A program made the translations under genes and the position numbers. From assembly GCA_003194525.1 (NCBI GenBank), contig NBIV01000035.1, positions 310,001 through 374,000 of the forward strand: a stretch of 64,000 bases of DNA. The letters run 5' to 3'. This stretch comes from Gracilariopsis chorda. Lineage: Eukaryota > Rhodophyta > Florideophyceae > Gracilariales > Gracilariaceae. The notes under the pieces were generated by a model. It was not told the origin of the DNA, searched no databases, and was given only the letters and a program-made list of their open reading frames with translations. The first letter of the stretch is position 1; every line of letters starts with the position of its first letter. Of this stretch, positions 21,964 through 31,792 are shown in pieces.

Positions 21964-23137
21964 ATGTCACCGAAAAGAAGAAAGCCCGTGCGCCTTCCAG
22001 AAGAATGCATTCATACCATAGCACAAACTGTAGGAGTGACACTGACCCCAGAGGTGGCGAAGCTCCTTGCCCCAGACGCCGAGTATCGACTGCGGGAGCT
22101 CATCCGGAATGCAAAGAGTTATATGCGACATTCCAAACGGACTCGTCTAACTGTCCAAGATATCTCCTTGGCGCACAAACTCCATTTGGGAAGCACATTG
22201 CTGGGTCACGGTCAAGAGGGTCCAAGCGGATTCGCGCAAGTTACAAATGGAGTTTTCGTAGAAGCAGATTCCATACAAGCGCTGCATGAAATTTTTGTCA
22301 AGCCGCTGCCACGTTCGAATCCTTCTACATCTCTCAAGGCATCCTGGATAAGATCGAATCACACTCCGGGTGACAAGAGCCCACAATCTCAGTAAGTGCA
22401 CACTTTTGCAAATTGTTGAGTACGTGTTTGCTAAACAACTAACATGTTTGAACAGAATTCAGCACGACGAATCCTTCACGAAATCGATGCGAGCCATTCT
22501 TCTGAATCACGATGAGCCTTTGCTGGGCGCAACGCTGCGCGCTCTACCACAGCTGAACAAATCTCAAATGAACGAGCTTGTATCGTTGCTAACACACATA
22601 ACAAATGATAACGCAACACCGGGGGGCAACTCAAGTTTTCTTTACAATGCGCTCCGAATGACTTGCAAGCTGTTTATATCGGATCCAGCTACCGCTGAGA
22701 TGTACAACGATGATCTAATTCCGATAATTCTCACATGCTTACTGGGAAAGCACCTCGGGGACGGCGATCAGCTAGCCCTTCGCCAACGCGCTGCATGGAG
22801 CCTACAAGAATGGAGACACATGACAGCTGACAAAGCGGCACTTGCACGGGTAGTGAAGACAATCGTATGCTGTCTAACCGATCGAGAGGCACCCATCGAC
22901 ACTGTTTTTGGAGCTGTTCATGGACTGGGTGCAATGGGCCGGGAAATATTTCAGATGCACTTCACACCGCACCTGCCGGCCTTGTCGGAATCGTTGCGGC
23001 TCCGTTTGGAAGAGAATAAAGAAGGGCCAGTAGGGAAGGAAGTTGCAGAACAAGTTGCAAATTTGATTCAAGCTGTGTCGGATACGGCTGCGAAATTTGA
23101 CACAGAACTAGTTAGCGAGATGAGAGATATTGTTTAG
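21964..23137 (+). CDS. TAF6: TFIID subunit TAF6 (two exons)
   Basis: TAF6 pairs with TAF9 by a histone fold inside TFIID (and SAGA). Exon 1 (21964-22391) contains the histone fold: PEECIHTIAQTVGVTLTPEV, LLAPDAEYRLRELIRNAKSYMRHSKRTRLTVQDI, and then ALHEIFVKPLP. Exon 2 (22456-23137) holds the HEAT-repeat TAF6C domain, with ILLNHDEPLLGATLRALPQL and FGAVHGLGAMGREIFQMH. The 64-bp intron has a GTAAGT donor, CTAAC branch site and AACAG acceptor; splicing (phase 2) gives 369 residues. That is short compared with yeast and animal TAF6 (about 480-680): the linker and C-terminal tail are reduced. The last 30 coding bases overlap the converging FBPase-like gene. Confidence 0.88.
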
Positions 23138-24525
23138 CAGTTGACAAGCCATTTGGGATTCAACGGAATCAATAAGGTGCGCTGGTCCTGCAAGAAAGGT
23201 GACTTTCTTATGGACATCGGTACCTTGAACGGCCAGATCTGTTTTCAAACGTGTCGGAGTAGGAGGGGTTGTTAGCTGAGTATTACACACGACAGCAGGA
23301 AGGCAGCAGTTTGGGCAGAGCAAATGGTGATGAACTTACCTAAAATACGGTTACATTGAGCATCTACTGCTCGCCCACCCATCTGTTCGGCGAGAAAGGC
23401 CATTGGTGCTGCTTCGCAGAACAAGTGCAGGTTGTACCACAGCACTATTCCACCGGAACGTACAGCGCCATCAAAGTCTGCGACGAAACACCCGTTGTCA
23501 TAGATCCTTCCTTGCAATCGTTTGACGAGTGATGTGGTAACGGTACCAAGCGTTGCATCTGACTTCACGACGGCATAGTCACAGTACAAATCATTTTTAC
23601 CTGCAAAACGCAATGGTTTACTGGGATTGAGGAAGAACTGGGTGGCGACTGGGTGAAGACAGAATGAGTGGACACCTTTTCCTAGGGTGTATTGCAGGGT
23701 TGTTGCGGATGCGTACATGATGTATCCTGCTGCAATCTGATCGACAGTTTTTTGGCATAGATCTTCAAGTCTACCGGATACACTCGGTGAAGAAGTTCGC
23801 TTGTATACGCTGAATAAGGTGCCACACATGAGGTGTTGTTCTGAAGGATCGATATCCAGAGGCGTAATCATGACGACGTACGGACCGTGCAAGGCGGAAT
23901 CGCAGAATGTCAGAGGTCGGTCGTACTCCTTATCGAGAATCAAACAAGCGTAGCCGTCGTGACATAGCGCGGAGTGCAGACGCTTGGAAGCGATAAGGGG
24001 GTCCAGAGACGGGCCTTGATCATCATGATGGTGACGCGAGACGTAAGATGATATAGAATGGGACGCGGTGGAAATATCATCTAGCAGACGAACAAGCTCA
24101 CCTGGAGAGTCGTGCTTGGCGCGTGAAGAGTATGCACGGACGTGTGATGGGAATGTTGCAGTTTGGAAAGCCGTGGTGTGACAGAACTCTGGTTCTGGTG
24201 TCAGCGGGGAGAGCGGAGGTGTGCAGAGTGGCGCGCTCTTCTTGGCGCCAGTCTGTTTGTATTGGTCCCTGGCGGTTTCCAGAGTGAGAGAGATGAGAGA
24301 GGACGTAAGCGAACCGGAACTGCCTTCTGGGGGCATTGCGAAAGGTAGCGACTCGGGTGCGGACATTGAGCAGACTGTAGGCGATAACCGAGAATAGATG
24401 GATGGAGGCGGTTCTTTAAGTACGGTAGAGTGGCGTACAAGAATTGCGATGAAGCGGTACGGGTTTAACTGTTGGTGACGAAGGGACACAATGTTGGGTC
24501 GGAACGGACGGTGCGCACAGAGCAC
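23108..24525 (-). CDS. Fructose-1,6-bisphosphatase-like protein with an altered active site (two exons)
   Basis: The C-terminal half follows the FBPase fold: AAGYIMYASATTLQYTLGKG (FBPase '[20 protein letters not shown]'), VADFDGAVRSGGIVLW and EAAPMAFLAEQMGGRAVD. Exon 1 ends at 23340 and exon 2 starts at 23238; a GTAAGT donor and AACAG acceptor (101 bp, phase 1) rebuild NRILDLAVQGTDVHKKVTFLAG, like FBPase 'RILDLVPTSIHQRVPFFLG'. The catalytic region differs: the DPLDGSSN motif reads TPLDIDPSEQ, the usual SEE segment is not found, and the Arg-Tyr that binds substrate phosphate is missing, while the Glu before PMA is kept. So it is probably not an ordinary FBPase. The N-terminus is Ser/Pro-rich; the start may be 24525 or the Met about 53 residues on. 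Confidence 0.75.
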
Positions 24526-26163
24526 GTTCCACTTGCTGGACGGCTGTGAGCGACGGACAGTGGCGTGTGACGTGCACCAAGTGCAAGCCGGGGCGGCGTT
24601 GGGGCTTGAGAGACGGCGCGCGTTGTTAGGTTACGTGCTTTTATTCGACTGAGTGTGAGCGGAGATAGCGCTATCCGCAGTCGGAGATCTTTGCAACTTT
24701 TGCAGCGGGGGACGACACTTGAGCGCTGATTTGCATTGCTGCCAATCAGCGCCTGACAGCTTGCGAGTTGTGTCGGTTCGCGCGCCGTTTGGTCAAGATT
24801 TTTTGGCGAGCGGCTTTTGTCTGCTATGCTGGTGCGGGCCGTTCTGCAAAATCTGAGCGGAATGTCAGTTTTCAGTTTTCGCTTTTGGGGTCTGCCTCTT
24901 GTTCGTCCGCCCTTCTCCGTCCCCTGCGCGGGACCGAATCAAAGTTGTTCAAGAACCGGCTGCATCTTGCGAGGTAGGTTCTGTGCTGAACATGAGAACA
25001 ACAATTTCCAAGCTAACGTGTCTAACATTACGTGGTTTATCCACAAGCACTGAAACTGAGCTATCGGTCCGCTTCAACTGCGTCACGGCCAGCAACGACA
25101 CCATCACCTATCCTGCCACGCCCTAGGGTTTTGTCTGAACACGACGTTTTAAGCTAGGTTACAAGGCTAGCCTTGCGCTCGCCGCTGCTTCCACTGAGAT
25201 GGAGTCACCGAGTAATGCCACGTTGAGTATTGCTTCTCGCCGTATGTGCGTTTGTGTGTGTGTGTTTATGGGCACGTGCCTCTTAATTCCGAGGCAACGA
25301 AGGCTAATAATCTATTCGACGGCTAAATTCCCCTAATAGACCCGATAGCATCTCTATCTGGCATCCTCGTCCGGCGTAACTTCATAGTGTTTTATGGCCC
25401 TTTCGAACGGTCGGCACAAGACGGACAGAACTGCATGTGCCCTGGGCGGGACTCGCCAGTACCTTGCAGTGATCCCTCATCACAGCAAGTATCCAATGCA
25501 AAGGGTTATACGCGGTTTATACTAACAAGATTTAGTGCCACTATGCCAAAACAGAACACAGGATTCAAGAGACGATGAGAAGTCCAAGCTTTGTCTTTGT
25601 CTCAAGTTAAGCCCTTCTTTGTCTACCATCGGTGCGGGAGAGATACCGAAAGCTGTGCAAAATTTTACTTTTTTTAATGTCTTGAATGTGTTCAAAGTTA
25701 AGCCCTTCTGACCGCTACTATGAAAACGATTGAGCCAAATCCCTCATTTATCATCTATAGCTAAAGGGTTAGGGTTGTTAGCAGTCCCCAGAAAACATAC
25801 CCACCGAAACCTTCTGCACGTGAAAGTACCAAGGGTACAGCCAATTGCAAACATGTTTTGTGCAACCAGAGTTACCTTACCCGTTCATCACCCTCTGGCA
25901 CAAGGCTTGTGCAATGCATCCTTCTCCCAGATGAGTTGTTCGCTGTTCGACCACCTGTTGATTGGATGCTCCATGCACATACTCTAAGCGTCACTTATTA
26001 AAAAGCACAATAAAGACAAGCACCCAGCCGGAAGGTCAAACATAGATACTAACTGCTATCCACCAAACATGATATCCAACTTGGCTAACTTGTCGGATTG
26101 CTTGCCTTGTTATAACTCACACCATACCAGGTCCTCTATGAGTCCTGTTCTTTGTTGTTTGCC
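24526..26163. other. 1.6-kb region upstream of FBPase-like gene, no supported gene
   Basis: Short ORFs only. A small TG run sits at about 25245-25264. The 15-mer AAGTTAAGCCCTTCT occurs twice (25604-25618 and 25695-25709), a short direct repeat. The AT-rich part from 25580 on appears to be repeat-derived, but no element ends were recognised. Confidence 0.45.
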
Positions 26164-26986
26164 TCAGTCTTCTCCTCGCTCAAGAAAGTGGACACAAGTA
26201 AATCCTTCAAATTCTCCATGTCTCTCGTTTCCAAACACGTTCCTATATTTCTTCTCTTCGCGTATTAAGAAATGTTCTAGCACCCCCAGAGGCCCATGCT
26301 TCTTCAGCGCGATTGAACGTAGAGTTTGCAGATCGTGAGTGAACCCGTATCCCTTCCAGAATTTTGAATACAATTTCATATCAGATCTGTCTCGTTCCGC
26401 ATTCATGGTAAGTTGACCGTGTAGAAAAACCCCAATTACACAAAACATAGGACTTGCCGGCAGCTACTTCTCTTGTTCTCACGATGCTCTCCTCATGCAT
26501 GTCTCTATGCACCACTGATAATGGATATCGTCCGTCGTCATGAACTTTCTCCATGAACTCACGCAGTGCCTGAACGTGCTTATTCAATCTACGCTCTCCT
26601 GCACCCGTCGTGGATAAAAACTCTTCGAATTGCAATAGACTCTTGCGGATTTCATTATCGTCGAGCATCGCCTTCGTTCCGGGTATCAGCGATTTGCTCG
26701 ATTCACATGGAACCCCAGCTTCCTTCAGTTCTTCGGTATGTCCAACACACTCCACTTGAAGCTTTCCGAGCAACATCGCAGTATTGTTGTAACCTACAAG
26801 CGAGAATTTGTCGCATAGCGATTCCCCGTAGTCGTCCACCAACATCCATTCTTTTGCCTTGTTCACAAATACCGGTTTACGAGCAAAATAAGGAGCAAAA
26901 CTCGCATCCTTTGCAGTCACTTTTCCCTCTCGGCTGTCGCTGGCCTTTAAGTATACTCCCCCTTTGTTCGTTTCAACTCGGAGCAA
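26164..26986 (-). pseudogene. APH-type (aminoglycoside phosphotransferase-like) kinase domain, broken
   Basis: The frame from 26986 reads like the APH small-molecule kinase family: LRVETNKGGVYLKA (beta strand with the ATP-binding Lys), EWMLVDDYGESL, then VVHRDMHEESIV in place of the catalytic HGDxHxxN and YVLCNWGFS in place of the metal-binding Asp-Trp. Two key residues are therefore changed (Asn of the loop to Ser, Asp to Asn). The frame stops near 26381, and a second frame (26164-26448) continues with LYSKFWKGYGFTHDLQTLRS, the C-terminal helices of the same fold, so a frameshift or unrecognised intron lies at about 26390-26450. Pieces of a further N-terminal part appear in two frames at 27096-27500. 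Either an intron-containing gene or a decayed copy; I favour decay. Confidence 0.5.
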
Positions 26987-27095
26987 AGCAGAGTTAGGTG
27001 TGCGCCGAAACTGTCAAAACGACTGTCACAGTATACTCCAGGCGTTGTAGTTCGGCTGTAGCCTCGCTCGTGGTATTTTCGTGCCACTCCGGTAA

Positions 27096-27526
27096 CTATG
27101 GGCGAGCTTGTTCACTGTCTTCTCTCATCAACGACGCTAGAGCGCCATACGCACATGATTCTTGAGACCACGGAGAGTCGTCTTTACAAAGCAATTCTGG
27201 GACAGTGCTAATCTGCATCCGTTCATATTCTCTCAGCATTAAAGTTTCAGGATCACCTGTGGTGGGATCAATGGGAGAGAGGCAGTGGAAGACGGCGGCG
27301 CTAAACGGCACTGCAACATGTCTGTGGAACGTCTCGTTGATTGAAGAGTGCAGAAACGCCAGTCATACGTTGTACTACACATCTCCGCCAAACTCTGCTG
27401 AAAGCATTCACTCGTTTGGCGACCCTCATACGGTATCTCCAGGCATCGTATTGTCGGAAACCGGCGCGAGTTTTCTTTTCGATATACAATGACCATGTAG
27501 TTCATGGCATCAACAAACAGTGCCAA
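27096..27526 (-). pseudogene. Possible upstream exon or fragment of the APH-like gene
   Basis: Minus-strand frame ending at 27096 reads VAVPFSAAVFHCLSPIDP then LMLREYERMQISTVPELL. The preceding sequence is open in two other frames (27301-27489 and 27239-27526), a pattern of frameshift decay. No domain is recognised; assignment to the APH-like gene rests on position and strand only. Confidence 0.25.
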
Positions 27527-27875
27527 CTATGAGGGTTTGCTTTCGTTCAGGTGGGCATTTGTGATCTGCATCCACTACGACTGTCATTGGGCAGGAAACA
27601 TGTTTGGGATACGGACGAATCGAGAACAAAAAATAGCAGAGCGAAGTCATGCTGGTAGATAAGCGTTTCGCGACAGAGTTCGGTGAACGCATGAGCCCTT
27701 TTTCGGTCCCATCGTTCACGATTGAGTTTTTGTATCAAACTACGTCCGTAGACCAGGAGGGGGGGCTTGTGTAGACCAGAAGAAGACGACTGCAGCGGAC
27801 AAAAAACAGATCACAATACGCACGCGCTCGCGTGGAGATTGTCAACGATATCGGCATATACAAGGGTCATCCAGG

Positions 27876-28451
27876 GTGGACGGCCCGTTTCAGCAGCATC
27901 ATGATGGGACGAAACCTGCATTGATGTTTTCAGTTTGGTGTTTGTGGATACCAAGTCATTGCGGTCTTACAAGGAATGAAATTGTTGACAGCTTAGCCAG
28001 GAACGCATTGGACTTACCAATGGAAGGTCAGCTGTCGGTTCCTATTGATTACGCTGACGTGGGAAGAAGAGTGAAACTCAAAACGCGTTCCCAATCGGTA
28101 ATGAAGGTTGTCCCAGAGTCATTGCAAAAAGTAGTTTCGCAAAGGGAAGCGGAAGTAACACTTTATCAGTTGTCAGTAGGACACACGCCTTATTTGCACC
28201 CGCTAGGCTCTCATTTACTCAAGAAGAGACTAGTCTGTACTTGCAGACCAGGAGTGCTGAGCGACGTTGAACACTTTCTATTGCGATGCCCTTTGAGAAA
28301 CTCGACCAGGAGAGTAAGCCTACCTCCCCTTCGCGAACGTTGTGGTTTATTAGCTGACGAACTTATTCGGAAATGGCCTGAAAACGTGTTGGTCTACCTA
28401 GTGAGAGAACGGTTCTTTGAAAAGAAACGATCTGCGCTATGTAGGAATTAG
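27876..28451 (+). pseudogene. LINE ORF2 fragment: RNase H C-terminus and CCHC-like tail
   Basis: The frame encodes VWCLWIPSHCGLTRNEIVDSLA, matching the retroelement RNase H block 'WVPSHCGIxGNExADxLA'. Further on, TCRPGVLSDVEHFLLRCP is the conserved Cys/His knuckle of LINE ORF2 C-termini. 191 codons are open to a stop at 28449-28451. The upstream part of RNase H is not readable in frame, so this is a remnant. Confidence 0.75.
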
Positions 28452-28467
28452 ACATAGGCACCCATAA

Positions 28468-28483
28468 AGAGAGAGAGAGAGAG
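28468..28483 (+). repeat. (AG)n microsatellite, LINE tail
   Basis: Eight AG units directly after the LINE 3' UTR. A matching (TC)n run lies at 28730-28746, so the two could pair across about 245 bp. Confidence 0.85.
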
Positions 28484-28729
28484 TTTGGTGTTCAACGCTT
28501 TCCCTGTTTGTGCTGCGTTTTTCTGTGCAAAGGCAACTGAACAACAGGCGAATTGCATACCTTGGAATCGTCGCAGTCGTCAAACTGTTGTCTTTGTTTT
28601 GTGCCAACCCATAGAGGAAGCACACGGAGTCCGCCTTCCCCTCCTTCTTCTTTTGCTGTTTTATTTTGAGCGCATGCGTCTATCTCGCGTAACACGGGGA
28701 GTTCGTGGGGTTCACAGAGTAAAAAAATG

Positions 28730-28746
28730 TCTCTCTCTCTCTCTCT
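28730..28746 (+). repeat. (TC)n microsatellite
   Basis: TCTCTC run of 17 bp preceded by A7. Read on the minus strand it is AG-rich, so it may be the tail of a second retroelement piece in the opposite direction; no coding part of one was recognised. Confidence 0.8.
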
Positions 28747-29469
28747 AAGATGGAACATTTTACAGATCCCAACCGCACATCATTCAAGGCGAAATTGCAC
28801 AGAGTAAACTTATTGAAAGCCAGCACTAGCTAGACCCTGGTCCATTACAACTGGCCCCAGCTTGGGAGCTCCAACCGCCTTGGACACTGCAAACCAGAAA
28901 ACAGGTCGGGAAACTTCTGTGGCTGGTGGACCGTAAATCTATGTCATGAAGTTGATGTTAACCCGTTAGCCATTTGGCCTTGTGACCCCTTTTGGTCTCT
29001 GATGAGCTGTTCGATGTGCTTCTGAGAATTTGAATCATACCCTCTTGGTGTGTGGCTCGAACCATGGCAGTGGCACCCCGGTTTACGGAATAAACGAAAG
29101 CTAACCAACCGTTCGAAAAATGGTTGCATCGTTCATTCGCCGGAACAACGCGCCGCATCGTCTCTCAGGTATTGCAGCTACGTGCAACGCGCTCCTCATC
29201 AGTAATATAAACAAACTTGAATAAGTTGGCTACTATTCACATATAAGAGTACGTGTCCCCGTCAAATAACGCCACGGCAATATCCCTGTAAAGCAACGAC
29301 ACGGTGCATTCCAAACTATTCGGAAAGCACTTGTTGGGTTTGTCTTCCCCTTGTTCCAAATTTAAGACATGTTGCCAACGCCGTTTGTAACCGTTCGTCC
29401 ACTGGCATATACAGATATATATCGTACAATACATGCTCTCAAATCGTGCACACTCATTTTGATGGCAGT
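28747..29469. other. Intergenic, no supported gene
   Basis: Short ORFs only; the final 200 bp probably form the 3' UTR of the minus-strand membrane-protein gene at 29470. Confidence 0.5.
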
Positions 29470-30258
29470 CTAGCTCTCTTTCCGAGCGCTTTGAACAGGG
29501 CGGGATGCAGTTTCCGAAACATCTTCTCGTCGGTCGAGAAAGTAGGGTGGGCAAACCTTGAGCAACAGCACATAAAACAGTATGACGTTCCAGAATGCAA
29601 AGTTCGCAAACGCTAACACAAACATGAGTTGATCCGGCACTAAATTTGAAGACATGGCCACAAAGGCGTCATGAACCCATTCATAGAGAACCGTAAGACG
29701 ATAAGTAACAAACGCGACCGGAATGGCAATGCGAACAACGAGACTTACAGAAAGCCTATAACTCCATATTTCAAACAACACCTGAGCCATCATGAGGAAC
29801 AAATGAGGCGCTAGAAGCTTTCTGTGTTGCGGCGTGGGGTTGAAGGTCAGAATCCATATCCATGGTATTACGACGGAGAGCAACAGACTTAAGAGGAGAC
29901 AGAATCTGACAGTGAGTCGCGATAATTGTTGGCTTAAAGCAGGCGGTTTGATTTTCTTGGAGGGCGGTTTTGGTGCGGTGGGTTGCAAACAGTTGGCAAT
30001 GAATGCGTAAAAAGCGGCGAATAAGACGGCGAAGAGAATGTTCTTAGGGACGGCTCTGAAGAATAAAGTGAGTGTTGCGCAGCCCGTTACCAATGCTGAT
30101 GCGATGAGGAGAAGAAGTATGCGGCTTGCAATAGAGATACGTTGAGCGTCGACATCTCGGGAGTGAAGAAGGGTCTTTCGTGCGACGCATGTGGAGGTGG
30201 TTGTTGTTATGGTTGTTGTGACGGTTTGTGTTTTAGGGGTTGCTGCAGGTTGAGGCAT
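29470..30258 (-). CDS. Multi-pass membrane protein of unknown function (about six TM helices)
   Basis: 262 residues from ATG 30258 (GCCATGCC, good context). The frame stays open upstream, but that part overlaps the 5' region of the divergent DUS1 gene and has no protein character. Hydrophobic segments: ISIASRILLLLIASALVTG, ILFAVLFAAFYAFIANCL, FCLLLSLLLSVVIPWIWIL, LFLMMAQVLFEIWSY, VVRIAIPVAFVTYRLTVLY and FVLAFANFAFWNVILFYVLL. The N-terminal 40 residues are Thr-rich and free of acids. The 'APHLFLMMAQVLFE' segment recalls a plant/algal chloroplast membrane family of unknown function, but I cannot name it firmly. It shares a 427-bp promoter region with DUS1. Confidence 0.65.
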   Translation of the reverse strand: MPQPAATPKTQTVTTTITTTTSTCVARKTLLHSRDVDAQRISIASRILLLLIASALVTGCATLTLFFRAVPKNILFAVLFAAFYAFIANCLQPTAPKPPSKKIKPPALSQQLSRLTVRFCLLLSLLLSVVIPWIWILTFNPTPQHRKLLAPHLFLMMAQVLFEIWSYRLSVSLVVRIAIPVAFVTYRLTVLYEWVHDAFVAMSSNLVPDQLMFVLAFANFAFWNVILFYVLLLKVCPPYFLDRREDVSETASRPVQSARKES

Positions 30259-30685
30259 TGCAAATGACGGCGTGGTGACGGGGTTGCAGCGGCGTGGAAA
30301 GGCTGCGGTTGGAGTCGTAGATAGTGGTGGTGGCTTCTGTTGGGCGAGGTAGGAGCGAACGACAGCGGTGGGAGGTGCAGCCGATTTGTGGATTACAGCG
30401 ATTGTGTGGGCACGTGTGATCGCCCGATTTGCATCGCCATTGATCTTCCGCAGGGTTTCGCCCCGTCCAATCGCAAGTCGCCACTTTTCAACACAATGCA
30501 CAGAAAGTGCCAGTCTGGTCGACGGCGCCGTGCCTGCGTGTGAACTCTTACACGCATGAGCACTCACGATGACGGCGTTGACGTGGAGCTGCATGCCTCG
30601 CGCTTTCCCCGCCCTTCTTCTCCGCCGTACCTCTGGTAATTCGAAGCCCCATTCCTCACCATTCTCAACCAACCACCACAGAAAC
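30259..30685. promoter_or_regulatory. Bidirectional promoter region, membrane-protein gene (-) and DUS1 (+)
   Basis: The 427-bp gap between the two divergent start codons must hold both promoters and 5' UTRs. No TATA box is evident. Confidence 0.45.
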
Positions 30686-31792
30686 ATGTCACATTCCGAA
30701 CAAGCCTGGCAGCACTGGCGAAAGCTAGGATCTCCGCGCTACACAATAGCGCCCATGGTAGACGCATCAGAACTGGCCTTTCGCGACCTTTGTCGAAAAT
30801 ACGGAGCCCAGCTAGCGTACACCCCCATGTTACACTCCGCGTCATTTGTCAGGGACGCCAAATATCGCGCCGAACACTTCACCACCCACGCACTAGACCG
30901 CCCTCTAGTCGCCCAGTTCTGCGCAAATGAGCCGGCCACATTCGTGAATGCCGCCAAACTGGTGCAGAATCGTGTCGACGCAGTCGACCTTAACCTCGGT
31001 TGTCCGCAGGGGATTGCGCGACGTGGATGCTATGGAGCATTTTTGATGGACCATCTTCAACTTGTTCGAGCGCTGGTCTCCGCGGCGGCCGCCGAATTGG
31101 CCGTGCCTGTGTGGGTGAAGATTCGCGTATTCGACGATGTGAAGGCCACGGTGGAGTATGCGCGAATGTTGGAGGAAGCTGGCGCTTCTTTGATAGCGGT
31201 GCACGGACGAACTAGGGAACAGAAAGGACGACAATGTCCACCAGCCGATTGGGACAAGATTCGCGCCGTTGTAAAAGCGGTAAACGTTCCCGTTATTGCG
31301 AATGGAAACGTTCGAACAAAAGCGGATGCAAACCGCGCAATGCAGTACACCGGCGCGGAGGGCGTTATGTCTGCCTATGCGCTACTAGACTATCCGGCTG
31401 TATTTGGCGGCGTGAAGTTGAGCAGGATGCAGTTGGCGTACGAGTATATTAACCTTGCGGAGCGACGTAATACGCCGTTGAGAATGGTTCGATTGCATCT
31501 ATTCAAGCTGTTTCGATCCAGGTTGGACGCTAATATGGACCTTAACGAAGCGGTTGCGAAGTGCAGGTGTTTCGAAGATTTCAGACAGGTTGCTGATACT
31601 TTGTCGAAACGATGTGATTTTGAAGGTGTTAGCTTTGAGCAACGTATTGAAAGGGGTGAGAAACTGGACAATGTGGTTTCGGCAAAGCGTATTGAGCGGT
31701 TGAAGCGTAAGCAACTGCTTGAGAGTAATCAAGCAGTTGACGCGCAATCTGGCCCTCTCGGAACTTCTGTTGCAGTAAACACGCCCACATAG
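30686..31792 (+). CDS. DUS1: tRNA-dihydrouridine synthase 1 (tRNA-dihydrouridine(16/17) synthase)
   Basis: FMN enzyme that reduces U16/U17 in the tRNA D-loop. Motifs match Dus1/DUS1L closely: YTIAPMVDASELAFRDLCRKYG, AYTPMLHSASFVRDAKYR, PLVAQFCANEP, DLNLGCPQGIARRGCYGAFL (catalytic region), VWVKIRVF, LIAVHGRTREQKG, IANGNVRTKADANR and the FMN-phosphate loop GAEGVMSAYALL. The C-terminal helical domain (HLFKLFRSRLD) follows. I start at ATG 30686 (AAACATGTC); the longer in-frame extension from 30569 is outside the family. 368 residues. Single exon. Confidence 0.93.
   Translation: MSHSEQAWQHWRKLGSPRYTIAPMVDASELAFRDLCRKYGAQLAYTPMLHSASFVRDAKYRAEHFTTHALDRPLVAQFCANEPATFVNAAKLVQNRVDAVDLNLGCPQGIARRGCYGAFLMDHLQLVRALVSAAAAELAVPVWVKIRVFDDVKATVEYARMLEEAGASLIAVHGRTREQKGRQCPPADWDKIRAVVKAVNVPVIANGNVRTKADANRAMQYTGAEGVMSAYALLDYPAVFGGVKLSRMQLAYEYINLAERRNTPLRMVRLHLFKLFRSRLDANMDLNEAVAKCRCFEDFRQVADTLSKRCDFEGVSFEQRIERGEKLDNVVSAKRIERLKRKQLLESNQAVDAQSGPLGTSVAVNTPT

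Larger units (their letters stand above)
27780..28484 (+). mobile_element. 5'-truncated LINE (non-LTR retrotransposon) 3' end
   Basis: The coding part ends with an RNase H C-terminal block and a His/Cys knuckle, followed by a short 3' UTR and an AG microsatellite, the usual end of a LINE. No reverse-transcriptase or endonuclease block is found upstream, so the copy is 5'-truncated. The left edge is approximate. Confidence 0.65.

Noticed and set aside
30569-30685. N-terminal extension of DUS1
   Set aside because: Starts at a non-family position and overlaps the divergent promoter; ATG 30686 fits the DUS1 family.
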